A DNA stretch of 64,000 nt, from the NCBI GenBank assembly GCA_030280995.1, contig JASXTE010000017.1, positions 4,298,501-4,362,500 of the forward strand, written 5' to 3'. Below, in pieces: positions 34,637-44,507 of the stretch. This stretch comes from Hemileia vastatrix (lineage: Eukaryota; Basidiomycota; Pucciniomycetes; Pucciniales; Zaghouaniaceae). The notes below the pieces were generated by a model. It was not told the origin of the DNA and made no database searches. It saw only the letters and a list, made by a program, of their open reading frames with translations. The first letter of the stretch is position 1; every line of letters begins with the position of its first letter. The position numbers were made by a program, and so were the translations under genes.

Positions 34637-34646
34637 TCCTCCCTCC
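34637..34646 (-). promoter_or_regulatory. polypurine tract of B1
   Basis: TCCTCCCTCC on plus, GGAGGGAGGA on minus, directly upstream of the 3' LTR in the element's own direction. It fits the plus-strand primer position. Confidence 0.75.
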
Positions 34647-34684
34647 AATTGAGAATGTCCGCATTCTTTCTTCATCCAACCACC

Positions 34685-35350
34685 ATGTTTAACCTTCTTC
34701 CCAAATCTGCCTCTGAAATGGGTCCCTGCCAATACTGCATCGAAAATAATTTAATCTGCACCATGACACCACCTGTCCATCCATACAGAACGTCCTGCGA
34801 TGTCTGCCAATCTAGAAAGAAGACCTGCCACAGACCTGGCCCACTTTCTTCTGCAACAGATTCACCTCCACCTCAACCTGGTCCTTCTTCTGCCAGCACC
34901 AAAAGATCTAGGCCATCCATCCTGATACCCAGATTAATCAAAAAGCTCCACCCTTCCCAGAAGAGTGCCACAACCCATAAAACAACTAGTTCCACCATCC
35001 CTGGTCCATCTGATGGTAAAGAACATACATTTCTTCCTTCAACTTTAAAACTGATGACTTCTCAGTTCCTCCATCTTCTGATAGTGATGATAACAATGTA
35101 TGATCCATTGCACCACCAACACCAACGCACTTGCCCACTATCAAGGCCAAGTTCTAACAACACACATCTCAACAGAAACAACTTCTGCTTCACTACTTCC
35201 AATCCACTCCTGCAAGAGATCCACAGGACATTGAGAACAGAAGACACCTCATTCACCAGTTCAAGGCTAATTCTGAACACTTCATTTCATCTCTTGATTC
35301 CCTCTGTAATTCCACTAGTACCTGAGTTTGATTCAGAAAAGAAAAATTGA
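34685..35350 (+). CDS. antisense Zn2Cys6-like protein 1 of element B1
   Basis: The ATG at 34685 has ACC before it and lies 49 bp inside the LTR, on the strand opposite to gag-pol. A longer frame upstream would start inside the LTR and I reject it. The 221-residue protein has CQYCIENNLIC at residues 15-25 and CDVCQSRKKTC at 38-48, separated by 12 residues. That is exactly the CX2CX6C-X12-CX2CX6C spacing of fungal binuclear zinc clusters, with the usual basic stretch in the second half. The rest is Ser/Pro/Thr-rich with a basic patch (KRSRPSILIPRLIKKLHPSQKS). Fungal proteins with this cluster are DNA-binding transcription factors, so a DNA- or nucleic-acid-binding role is possible. Further exons may exist. 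It is intact, unlike its sister gene at 36032. Confidence 0.65.
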   Translation: MFNLLPKSASEMGPCQYCIENNLICTMTPPVHPYRTSCDVCQSRKKTCHRPGPLSSATDSPPPQPGPSSASTKRSRPSILIPRLIKKLHPSQKSATTHKTTSSTIPGPSDGKEHTFLPSTLKLMTSQFLHLLIVMITMYDPLHHQHQRTCPLSRPSSNNTHLNRNNFCFTTSNPLLQEIHRTLRTEDTSFTSSRLILNTSFHLLIPSVIPLVPEFDSEKKN

Positions 35351-35383
35351 CCACACCCTCTATAGGATGTAACCACAAACAAC

Positions 35384-35885
35384 CCTCAGTTTTAAGTCTT
35401 GGGGGACCATCCTCATTTTATAATCTTGGGGGACTCAAAAACTCTCAGTTTAAAGTCTTGGGTGACTCAAAAACCTAAATCATAAACCCAGAACCAGAGA
35501 TCAACCACATTAAGACACAGAGAAAAAACTAACATTCTGGGGTAATTGTAAATAGAGCTGCCAGCCCATCAATTACCCCCAAACTTGCCTTTGCTAAATT
35601 AGGAGGCTCCCCCTGTGGATACCCTCCACCAATCTTTCAAAACCAACTCCAACAACAAAACTCATTCCTCAGTTTATAGTCTTGGGGGACTCACAACCCT
35701 CAGTTTAAAGTCTTGGGGGAGTAAACCAACAACAATCCTCAGTTTAAAGTCTTGGGGGACTAACACAGTGTTCAGTTTAAAGTCTTGATGGACTAGTCTT
35801 GATAGAATCTTGAAACCAGCCAGTTTAAAGTCTTGGAGGACTAACAGAAACCAGATTTCAGTTAAAAGTCTTGATGGACTGACGG
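35384..35885. repeat. nine copies of a 22-24-bp motif in the B1 untranslated region
   Basis: The consensus on plus is TCAGTTTAAAGTCTTGGGGG followed by ACT. Copies start near 35385, 35411, 35443, 35670, 35699, 35735, 35771, 35820 and 35858. Two more variants occur at 38279 and 38548 (AAAGTCATAG...GGACT). The motif is part of a larger repeat described separately. Confidence 0.85.
35444..35662. repeat. B1 untranslated-region repeat, copy 1, with stem
   Basis: About 200 bp, repeated at 38279-38492 and 38549-38760. It contains a perfect inverted repeat GGGGTAATTG (35539-35548) and CAATTACCCC (35570-35579) around a GCCAGCCCATC loop. The stem is weaker in the other two copies. Confidence 0.75.
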
Positions 35886-36031
35886 AATTTTGCATAAAAT
35901 AGACACAGCCAATTTCATACAGACCATCCCTACAGCCAACCTGCTGAACTTCCACCTTCACTTCATCATCTACCCATCACTGACAAAAATCTACTCCTAT
36001 CCCTTTCCATCATCTTTTCTCACCACAGATC

Positions 36032-37589
36032 ATGGCTGGATCTCCTGATGTTAACCCTTCTACTCTCCCTTGCTTCACTTCTCACAAGGACTATGCCTGA
36101 AAACAGTGCATCCACATGTGCAGACCTTGCACATTCACTCTTCCAACTCCTGAATCAAAATTCTACAACAGGGCTTGTGATTCTTGCTATTCCAGAAAGA
36201 AAAGATGTGACAGAGATGCCAACTACCCTATTCCTCCTCCTTCACCTTCTCACAAATACATCTCTAGATCCCCTACTAGATCCCCAGAGCTTGGTCCTTC
36301 CTCTTCCTCTTTATCTTCAGCACCTTCCAGAAGATCCAGAAGCTCTGCTTCCAGAACTCTTCCCAAAAGACCAGCCTTATCCTCCTAAGAAACTGCTTTT
36401 ATCTCCGCCAAATTAGCTCCAAAAGCTTCAAGATAAACTCCCAGGCTTCTAGACCGCATCCAGGAGGCCCGCCCGCCTCACTGGACAGTGAAAATCCGGC
36501 TCCAAATCACCAAAAACGACCGGAAAACAGCCAAATTCCATCAATCAACGAAAAGAACTCTACACAATTGCCTCCCACTGCTCCCAGAGCAATGCAGCCA
36601 ACTCTTACAAAGTCCAAAAACTTCAAATTTTCCCAAAATTCTAGGAGACCTGCCAGAGAACCCCAAGAAGAAACCAGAACACCACACACTGCACCCAAAC
36701 AACAACTTATCCACCAACTAAGACAAAGAAACTACACCTCTCCTCTGTCAGCCAACTACTCTTCTGAAAGTTCCATCTCTTCAAAAGCTCCATCCAGAAG
36801 AGATCAATCTGCTTCCAAATCCCCCTCTCCTGCTCCATCCTTTAACAACCCTGGTACTTCATCACCAGCACCTCCTCCAGCTGAATCCAACAGAAATAAC
36901 AACAACAACAACAACAACAATCGCACTTCTACAACTATGCCCCAGGAACATCAGCCTCCTAGTTCACCTTCTCAAAATCTTTCAGAGGAAGAACATGAGA
37001 ATCCATATCTTTCCCTAGTTGATCCACCCACTATGACCATTACAAAATTGTCAGAGATCCAAATCCCAGCTGCTTACAGATTTGATGAGCTTCCAATCTG
37101 TAAGTACCAAATTAATTATCCCATTTCTTCAACAAAAACAAAAAAAATTACTAATCCAATTCTTCTTGTCTAGTTCGCACCCCTCCTCCTGAATCTATTA
37201 TTGGAGTTGGCCAACCTCTTGAAACTTCTTTGACCCTGGATTATGGAGACATAAAGAAACACCTAAGCACCATGTGTTCCAACATGCTAAAAGCCTTTGC
37301 CCTCCATGGACCTTTGAATGACTTTGAAAAATCCCTGAGAAAGCGCCTGTTGGATGACCACTGGAAAATGTCTAGGATCATTAAACACACCCTCAAGCAC
37401 TCCATTCCTTCCTCTTCTTCTTCCTCCTCTGAACTTCCCTCTAATCCAATTCCTGACCACTACAATCCCTATAATCTCTCCAGCAGGGTGCACTTCAAAG
37501 AACACAGTGCTTCCCACAATCCCAACAAAAAACAAAAATGTCATCACAATCTGGACCAGCCTCCAGAAGCTTCATCATCCAGACAATGA
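36032..37589 (+). pseudogene. antisense Zn2Cys6-like protein 2 of element B1
   Basis: It starts at ATG 36032 (MAGSPDVNPS). Codon 23 is TGA, at the position of the first cluster cysteine. The frame continues KQCIHMCRPCTF, then 15 residues, then CDSCYSRKKRCDRD, a CX2CX6C half-cluster. A Ser/Arg-rich part (SRSPTRSPELGPSSSS) follows until a stop at 36388. The frame then changes, possibly through an intron, to a Ser/Pro/Asn-rich segment with an AAC run (36897-36920). That segment splices by a clear intron, GTAAGT at 37100 to TCTAG at 37173, into a last exon with LDYGDIKKHLSTMCSNML and DFEKSLRKRLLDDHWKMSRI, ending at 37589. A decayed copy is at 1-1275. The first two blocks suggest nucleic-acid binding; the C-terminal block is unknown to me. 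Confidence 0.6.
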
Positions 37590-37599
37590 GCTCCTGCAA

Positions 37600-38278
37600 A
37601 AAGATTAGAACATAATAATAATATAAAACAATTAATAAAAATAATTTCAGAATTTTTTTTTATTGTATCTACTAATATGCTAAAATTAAAAATTAATAAA
37701 TAAAATGAAATAAAATAAAATATAAAAAATAATACAAATGGTATCCCCCAGCCAATTGATGAGCTGATCCCCTGATACCTTACCCACATCCAAGTGCACC
37801 TTGATGTGGATACACAATTAAAAATTTTAAATGATTAACAAAAAAAACAAAAATTTAGAGATTCAGAAGATAATAAAAATAATGAAACACAGAAACAAAT
37901 GAAATAAATAATAAATAAATAATAATAAAAAAAAAAGAAAATAGCATTGCCCGGCCAATTGATGATCCTTTCCCCACCAATGCTTGCCCACATCCAGGTG
38001 ACCCTGATGTGGTAACACCCTATATTTTTGATTTTATAATTTTAAACAACCCCCATAAAAAATTAAAAGAGAAAAAAGAAAATAATCTAAAACTGCTATC
38101 TAGCAAAAACATAACTGCAAAATCAAAGACAGTCCAGCTCCATAGATGGTCCAATAAGGGAAAGTCCGATCCATAGAAATGATCACTGAGTGGGCTCCCT
38201 CCAATAAGTAAAAATGATGGGAGTCCACCAGTGATCCACCACCAATCTAAAAGAACCAAAGATAAAGAAGCCAGTCCC
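37600..38278. repeat. B1 untranslated region with a second repeat pair
   Basis: No gene. Two related segments, about 37738-37815 and 37945-38018, each read GCCAATTGATGA then CTTGCCCACATCCA-like and GATGTGG. They are separated by AT-rich low-complexity DNA. Confidence 0.6.
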
Positions 38279-38760
38279 AAACCAGTTTAAAGTCATAGTG
38301 GACTTGAATCCTGAATAATAAACAACAGAACTAGAATTCAACTAGGAAAAACAAAAGACTTGACACAGACATTCTGGGATAACTGTTCTACAGAGCAGCC
38401 AGCTCATCTGTTACCCCCACACTTGCCAAAATAAAATCTAGAAGCCCCCCCTGGGTACCTTCTAACAAAAACACAACATCCAACACAAAAAAAAACCAAA
38501 ACCACTAAACAGTGAAGAGTCCAGCACTTGAAAACCAGAGGAAATTCCAGTTTAAAGTCATAGAGGACTAAAACCTGTGAAAAGAAACCAATACTAGGTT
38601 TCAACCAAATTAAGAGAAAGGGTTGGAAACAGACAATCTGGGGTAACTTTTGATAGAGCAGCCAGCCCATCAGTCACCCCTACATTTTCCAAGACAAAAT
38701 CTAGAGGCCCCACCCATGGGTACCCTCTAACAAAAGTTTCCAACAAACAGATGCATAGCA
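38279..38760. repeat. B1 untranslated-region repeat, copies 2 and 3
   Basis: Two units (38279-38492, 38549-38760) match 35444-35662. Each has the CCAGTTTAAAGTCATAG word, then CTGGG(A/G)TAAC and a later C(T/A)(G/C)TTACCCCC-like partner. They lie between the integrase stop and the antisense genes. Confidence 0.75.
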
Positions 38761-38814
38761 TCACCACCAAAAAAAAGATTAAAGAATGGTCCATAGTTTA
38801 TCCTCATTGCGGAG

Positions 38815-40617
38815 TCAATCTTCTTTATGCCTAGTGCCTCTGGGATTAAACCTCTTCACTTGGTCTGCAGCCACCCTCTTTTTCAAGACTGCACCATCCA
38901 ACTCTTCCAAAACATAAGAGCCTCCAGATGCCTGAGATCTGACTCTGTAAGGTCCATTCCATCTGTCAGCAAACATTTCCCCCCACTGACTCTCCAAACT
39001 TCTATTATACACCAAAACCAAACAACCAGGTTTCAAAGGATTCCTGAGTCTATGAGCCAACTTTTTGTCCCAGTATCTGACTGATTGATTCCTAATCTTC
39101 ATCATTCTAGAGTATGCATTCTCTTGACATTCCTCTCTACATTCCAACTGTTGCATCCTGGCACAGAGCAAATCTTCTTTTGAGCGCACGTCATCCCAAT
39201 CAATTCCAAGATAAGAGACAGCTTCCAAGTCCACTAGTAGAACAGCTTTCTGACCAAACATTAACTCATAAGTAGAATAGCCAGTTGTCCTCTTCACAGT
39301 GACCCTATCATCAAATAACACCAAGGGTAAATAATGCCTCCACTTTTCAGCACTATCTCCACACATCTTCACCAAAGAATTCTTGATAACTTTATGGCCT
39401 CTTTCAACCATGCCTTCAGCTTCAGGATAATACAGTGTAGCCACCCTAACTTTAGAACCAACACTAGCCACAGCTTCTTTAAATTTGGCACCAAACTCTG
39501 GCCCGCCATAAACAGTCACCAACTTCATCAACCCATACCTATAAATCCACTCCTTCTTCAAAAACTCTTCCACATTCTTGGCAGTCAAATTAACCAGAGG
39601 CACTGCCTAAACCCAACCAGACAAATCATCCCTAGCAACAATCAAGTATTTATACCTGCCCTCTTTAATATGGACAGCATCCAGACTAACCCTTCCAAAA
39701 GCAGTTGATTCACCAGTAGCACGGCCCACCTCTTTAGGTTTCAAGTGAATTCTTCTTTGACATTCTTCACAAGATTGAACCCAACCCTGCACAGTCAACT
39801 TCATATCTGGCCACCAAAATCTGTCTGCTACTCTTCTATAAGTCTCCCCAAAGCCTCTATGACCAAGGTCTTCATGCAAAGACTTCAAAACCAATTCTTG
39901 ACCCTTCTTCTGAGTCACCACCACTTGAGGATTTGGATGTCTCCTCCTCATCAACCGCCTTCCTGACACATAAAATCCAGGACTATTCTTCTTGATTTCC
40001 AACCAAGTATCATCATCACAACTATCTGGCCTCTCCAAGGTCAACAGATATTCCACCAAAATAAAATAAACCCCAGACTGACCCAAGGTCTCATCTTCAA
40101 AATCCAACAACACCACATCCAAGGGTACAATTCTGTCATCAAAATCACCAGTATGAACATGAGCCAATTGAGCAGCCCAATCAGGACACCAATCCTTAAA
40201 TTTTGGCACATCCTTCTCTTTCCACTGAACCTTGTGAGAATCCAGTTCACTAACAAAAACACCCTTTTCCAATTTTGAGCTGTCCCAAACAACAACTCCA
40301 TCTTCATCAACAAAAATATCCTGATCACCAGAATCAAGATCACATCCAGCCAGTTTAGCCTCTTGGGGGAGGTCATAAAAATCTTCAGCACCCTTTGTGC
40401 TGGCCCTAACCACTGGAACATTCTCATCAAACTCTTCAGCCTCAGAATCTTCATCTGTAGGTGGCCTCCTTGATAATCCATCAGGCATAGTAAAAGTTTT
40501 ACCTGGTTTGTGTACCAGGTCAAAAGAAAAATGTTGAATAAATGTCACCCACCTAGTCATTGAAGCATTTGGAAGACTAGGTGTATTGATCATCTGAACC
40601 AAAGATTTTGCATCCAC
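38815..40617 (-). pseudogene. RNase H end and integrase of B1 (two stops)
   Basis: The frame from 40617 continues RNase H (VDAKSLVQMINTPSLPNASM, WVTFIQHFSFDLVHKPGKT, DGLSRRP). The integrase zinc domain follows: HEDLGHRGFGETYRRVADRFWWPDM and CEECQRR. The first catalytic region is VSLDAVHIKEGRYKYLIVARDD. TAG just before 39603 replaces an expected Glu of GWVEA-type sequence. The second part, 39603-38815, has VYGGPEFGAKF with the second Asp region changed to Gly-Gly, and YYPEAEGMVERGH with the catalytic Glu. It ends in SGGSYVLEELDGAVLKKRVAADQVKRF, a C-terminus without chromodomain. It is one stop away from an open frame. Confidence 0.82.
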
Positions 40618-40623
40618 CTGCAG

Positions 40624-42537
40624 CTAAAAATGCTGCCCCCACAAAACCGTCTGTAGCTTCTTTAAAATTTTAGCTACGCCACACAATTCCAATTTAGGTT
40701 GAGAATACCTAGATTCCACCTCATTAAACACCACAGACTCATATCTTACTGGCCTGACCCTCCCAGTCTTATCCTCCTGAGACAAAACAGCACCAGCAGC
40801 AATATAACTTGAGTCCACTGCCAGATAAATTTTTCCAGCACCAATACCATAATCCAACTTGTGAAGAAAAATATCTTCAACAACAACATTTTTCAACTTC
40901 TGAAAAGCCTCTTCACAGTCTTCAGTCCATTCCCAATCTGCATCTTTTCTGGTCAACCTCCTTAAAGGTGAAGCCAACATAGAAAAATCCTTAATAAAAA
41001 TCCTGACATATACACATACACCCAAAAATCCCCTGACTTCAGTAGTATTTTTAGGCCTTGGCCATGACTGAATTTTATTAATCTTCTTCTTCGCCATAAT
41101 CCTTCCCTCTTTACATACCACATGACCCAGAATTTCCAAAGCAGGAACACAACAACAGAATTTTGACCCTGAAATGGTCAAACCAGCCTCTTCAATCCTG
41201 AACAACACTCTCTCTAGAGTTATTGCATATTCCCACACAAACCTCCTTATGCAAGGGTTCTCTGCTAACACCTCATTACCATAATCAGTGGATGGTCCTT
41301 TAATTCCACCATCATCAATAAAAATACCAGCATGAGTAGGAACCTCATCCTTCAAGATCCAAGCCATCTGTGCTTGATAAACTGCCACTGAATTAGTTGC
41401 TCCTTGAGGCAACCTAGTGAGCTGAAATCTTCCCAAAGGAGTGTCAAAAGTTTTGAGAGGCCTTGAATCCGTATGGAGTTCCCTCTCATCATAAACACCC
41501 ATAATATCACCCAAACCATAACACACCCTTTCAGCAAAAGCTTCAACAAAATCCTCTGCACTTGGTGGAATACCAGCGTCCTTGATAGTGACTCTATTCA
41601 AGGCTCTAAGATCATGAACCACCCTCAAATTTCCATTCTGCTTTTTTACACAGAAAACTGGACTTGAGTATCTGGAAGTCGATTTTTTGGATAACCCAGT
41701 CCTGACTCTTTCCCAAACAATCTCTACAAAATCCTCTCTAATAGCAGCTGGAATTGGAATAGGTTTGATTTGCCAAGGTTCATGGCAAACCACAGGAGTC
41801 AGGTAAGGTTCCCCATAAAAGTGCTTCAATACACCCCTTTCCTCCTCAACAAACACCACAGCTTTTTCCCTTAGCACAATAACGTGCAACAACAACTTCT
41901 TTTCTTCCTCAGACAACCACCCATCAGGACCAAAATTAACAACTTTCAACCTTTCCACAGTCACCCTAGCCGTCTCTACAAATTCTGGAGGATTCTTCAC
42001 CAAAGGAGTACAGTACAGATCTCTTGACAAAGGCGGTCTCTTCAAAGGCGGATTCAAGCCCACAGGCATAGGCTCATTGACAGGCCTAATCTTCTGCGCT
42101 ACCTTCTTATACTTTGCCGCTCCACCTTCAACTTGAGGGATCCTCAGGAAATCTTCACCACCAGACCTGGAACAAAAACCAAGGGTTTCCCCATTGCTCA
42201 CATGTGTGGCTAAGGTAATGTTTTTGAAAGGTGTAGAAGAAACCCTAGCGGTGCACAATTGGGAGGACTTACTTTTACACCCCAATCTCACCACTCCAAA
42301 ACTTTTCCACAATTCCACATCTTCATCCTCACTTCCAACTTCCAAATCTTCAAATCTTGATTCATCTTCTGAATCACATCTTCTAAAATTGTGCAGCTTA
42401 TCCTCATTCTGGAGGCCCAAAAATCGATCTTCATGATCTTCTCTCTTCATAATTTTCTGCAGTTTAACCTCATGCTGGAGGCCCAAAAATAGATCTTGAC
42501 AATCTTCACAAAAATATTTTGCATCTTCTTTCTTCAT
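40624..42537 (-). pseudogene. RT and RNase H of B1
   Basis: 637 codons are open. RT starts with the RPPLSRDLYCTPLVKNPPEF linker, then KKQNGNLRVVHDLRALNRVT, LPQGATNSVAVYQAQM and the active site GIFIDDGGIKGP (FIDD form), followed by LEILGHVVCKEGRI and VRGFLGVCVYVRIFI. RNase H has IYLAVDSSYIAAGAVLSQED and YSQPKLELCGV. A TAG at 40621-40623 then breaks the polyprotein before the rest of RNase H. The N-terminal 100 residues are acidic and include a segment (FGVVRLGCKSKSSQLCTARV) that is repeated upstream at 42625-42755. This is the best-preserved enzyme in the window. Confidence 0.85.
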
Positions 42538-42755
42538 TATCTTCAGATTTTTTCTTGATTTTCATGAATTATCTTGAAATTTTTATCTTCTTTTCTTGAG
42601 TTTTCTTCTGACCTACAAAAATAACCAGGGGTTTCCCCAATGCTCATAGGTGTGGCCCAGGTAATGTTTTTGAAAGGTGTAGAAGAAACCCTAGCGTTGC
42701 ACAATTGGGAGGACTTACTTTTAGACCCCAATCTCACCGCCCCAAAACTTTTCCG
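42177..42755 (-). repeat. internal duplication in B1 pol, copies about 450 bp apart
   Basis: 42177-42310 and 42625-42755 are about 90% identical. Both encode SKSSQLC(N/T)ARVSSTPF and NGETLGF or IGETPGY on minus. The duplication lies between protease and RT, where a stop pair (TAA TAA near 42995) also interrupts the frame. Confidence 0.8.
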
Positions 42756-42997
42756 CATATCTTTCAATAAAGATATATAACCAATCTTCTTCTTTGAACT
42801 TGAATTAAAAATAATTAAGAATCTTGAGAGAGAACAGAGACTTGATAAAAAACTTGATGAATACTTGCAGAGAAGAGAAACATTAAAAAGAGAAAGTTTA
42901 AAATCCACTTGGTATATCTCCAAGGGAGCTGACCTACTACAACCTGGGATTTCCTCATCTTGGGGAGAGGTTGTAGCACTAGGGTGATCAGCCCTTA

Positions 42998-43673
42998 TTA
43001 CTCTAAAAAAGACAGACTCTCAATAGAGCCAGAGCCGCACTCCAAAAAACCAGAGGCAGCACCCACTTCCTTCATTCTCCTGCAACAGTCCATGCACTGG
43101 CACATTGAAGATAAACCAGGCCTGGTCTCCCAACCATCCTCTCCAGGGGATGACAACCTCATGTGAAGTCTCCTTTCATCTTCACCAGTCAACTCCAAAC
43201 TGATTCCCAAATCAAATTGATAACCAATTCTTTCCTGAAAATCCATCAAGAATGGCCCACCTAAAACTGCTTTTACATTACCTTTAGAAATGTAAAAATG
43301 AACCTTCCCTGAGGCTCCTCCAACATCTAACTTCACAAACTCTGAAGTTCCAACCAATTCAGTGCCATGGCCACCGATCCCTCTCAAATTCCCACCAATA
43401 CCAGTTTTGATGGGGAGGCCCATATGAGTTGCCTCAAACAAAGAAATCAGGTTTATCTGAGAACCTGAATCCACCAATGCCCTTGCCTCCCTGCCATTCA
43501 GAGTGACATTGACATATCCCAGAGGAGCAGAAAAATGAGTTTCCAACCCCTCACCAAACTTTTCAGCAGAATCACAAATGTATTCTACCTCACCAGAAGA
43601 AACTCTTCTCCTGGTCAACAACTTTTTTTGCCTATCAGCCAACCCTGGACTGATAGCATACAGTTCCCCATAA
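42998..43673 (-). pseudogene. protease region of B1
   Basis: After the MITE the frame continues with LYAISPGLADRQKKLLTRRR and the retropepsin: LNGREARALVDSGSQINLIS has the catalytic DSGS (about 43463-43474), then VLGGPFLMDFQERI. The tail has a Cys-rich CQCMDCCRRM stretch. The frame ends at tandem TAA codons near 42995. Reading upstream of the MITE connects to this frame without a shift once the MITE and one TAA duplication are ignored. Confidence 0.78.
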
Positions 43674-44504
43674 CACCACACAATATGGGGGGCGGACTTG
43701 CTAGCAAGTCTGCAACCTTGAACCCTAATTCATATCTTTTTGAGCACACATTGAGGAAGTGATGAAACCATCATGAAGAAGTATTGAATTTACTTTGAAC
43801 ACAAATGGGGCTACAAGGGCTGGAAAGGCTGGAGAGAGGGGTGAGGAAGGGTGTATGGGGTAGCGAAAAGGTTGGGAAAGAGTTGGAAGGGAAGATTAAG
43901 GGTTCCGAGGCATTTTAAATGAAGAAAAGGGTCTGGGAGAGGTTGAGAGGGGTGAAATGGGGATCAAAAGAGGATGGCATACAATGGGGCTGGGAGGATA
44001 GCGAAAGGCATGGGAAGGGAAGACAAGCATGTGTTGATAGAATTGAAAGGGATGGAGATTGGTGCAAACAGAGTGTGAAAATAGGAGGATGAACTCTGTT
44101 CTTCGGGCGAAGAACAGAGTTCACTTCCATAAAATATTAGCTGAAACAAAACAGAGTGTGAAAATAGGAGGATGAACTCTGTTCTTCGGGCGAAGAACAG
44201 AGTTCACTTCCATAAAATAGTAGCTGAAACATAGTTTTCAATTCTGTAAAAACAGTTGTAGGTAATAGAAAAAGTCACTGATCTTCAAAAAATACTTTGC
44301 ATTGAGTAGACTCATGGAATGATTTTTTCTGGCTTCCATTCAGTTATCCTCACACTTTCACTATGTTTTCAATATAGATCCATTGTTATTTGTGTGATAC
44401 TTCAAGTGAAAGTTCAGTATTACTTCAGTCTGAGTTCCATCTGATTTCCATCTGACTTCAAGTTGCGGACTTGCTAGCAAGTCCTCCCCCTATATTGCGT
44501 GGTG
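43674..44504. mobile_element. Harbinger-like MITE, 831 bp, inserted in B1
   Basis: The terminal inverted repeats are CACCACACAATAT and, at the other end, ATATTGCGTGGTG, continuing through GGACTTGCTAGCAAGTC, itself a palindrome, on both sides. A 3-bp duplication TAA flanks it (43671-43673 and 44505-44507), the usual PIF/Harbinger target. The interior has no complete gene. It carries two tandem copies of an 80-bp block with the GAACTCTGTTCTTCG palindrome (44081-44225), also found in the Harbinger element at 3777-7994. Confidence 0.9.
44081..44240 (-). repeat. two tandem 80-bp palindrome blocks inside the MITE
   Basis: Each block starts ACAGAGTGTGAAAATAGGAG and contains the 15-bp-arm palindrome with spacer GGG or CCC. 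They are the inverse of the units at 4300-4380 and 6585-7076. Confidence 0.88.
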
Positions 44505-44507
44505 TAA

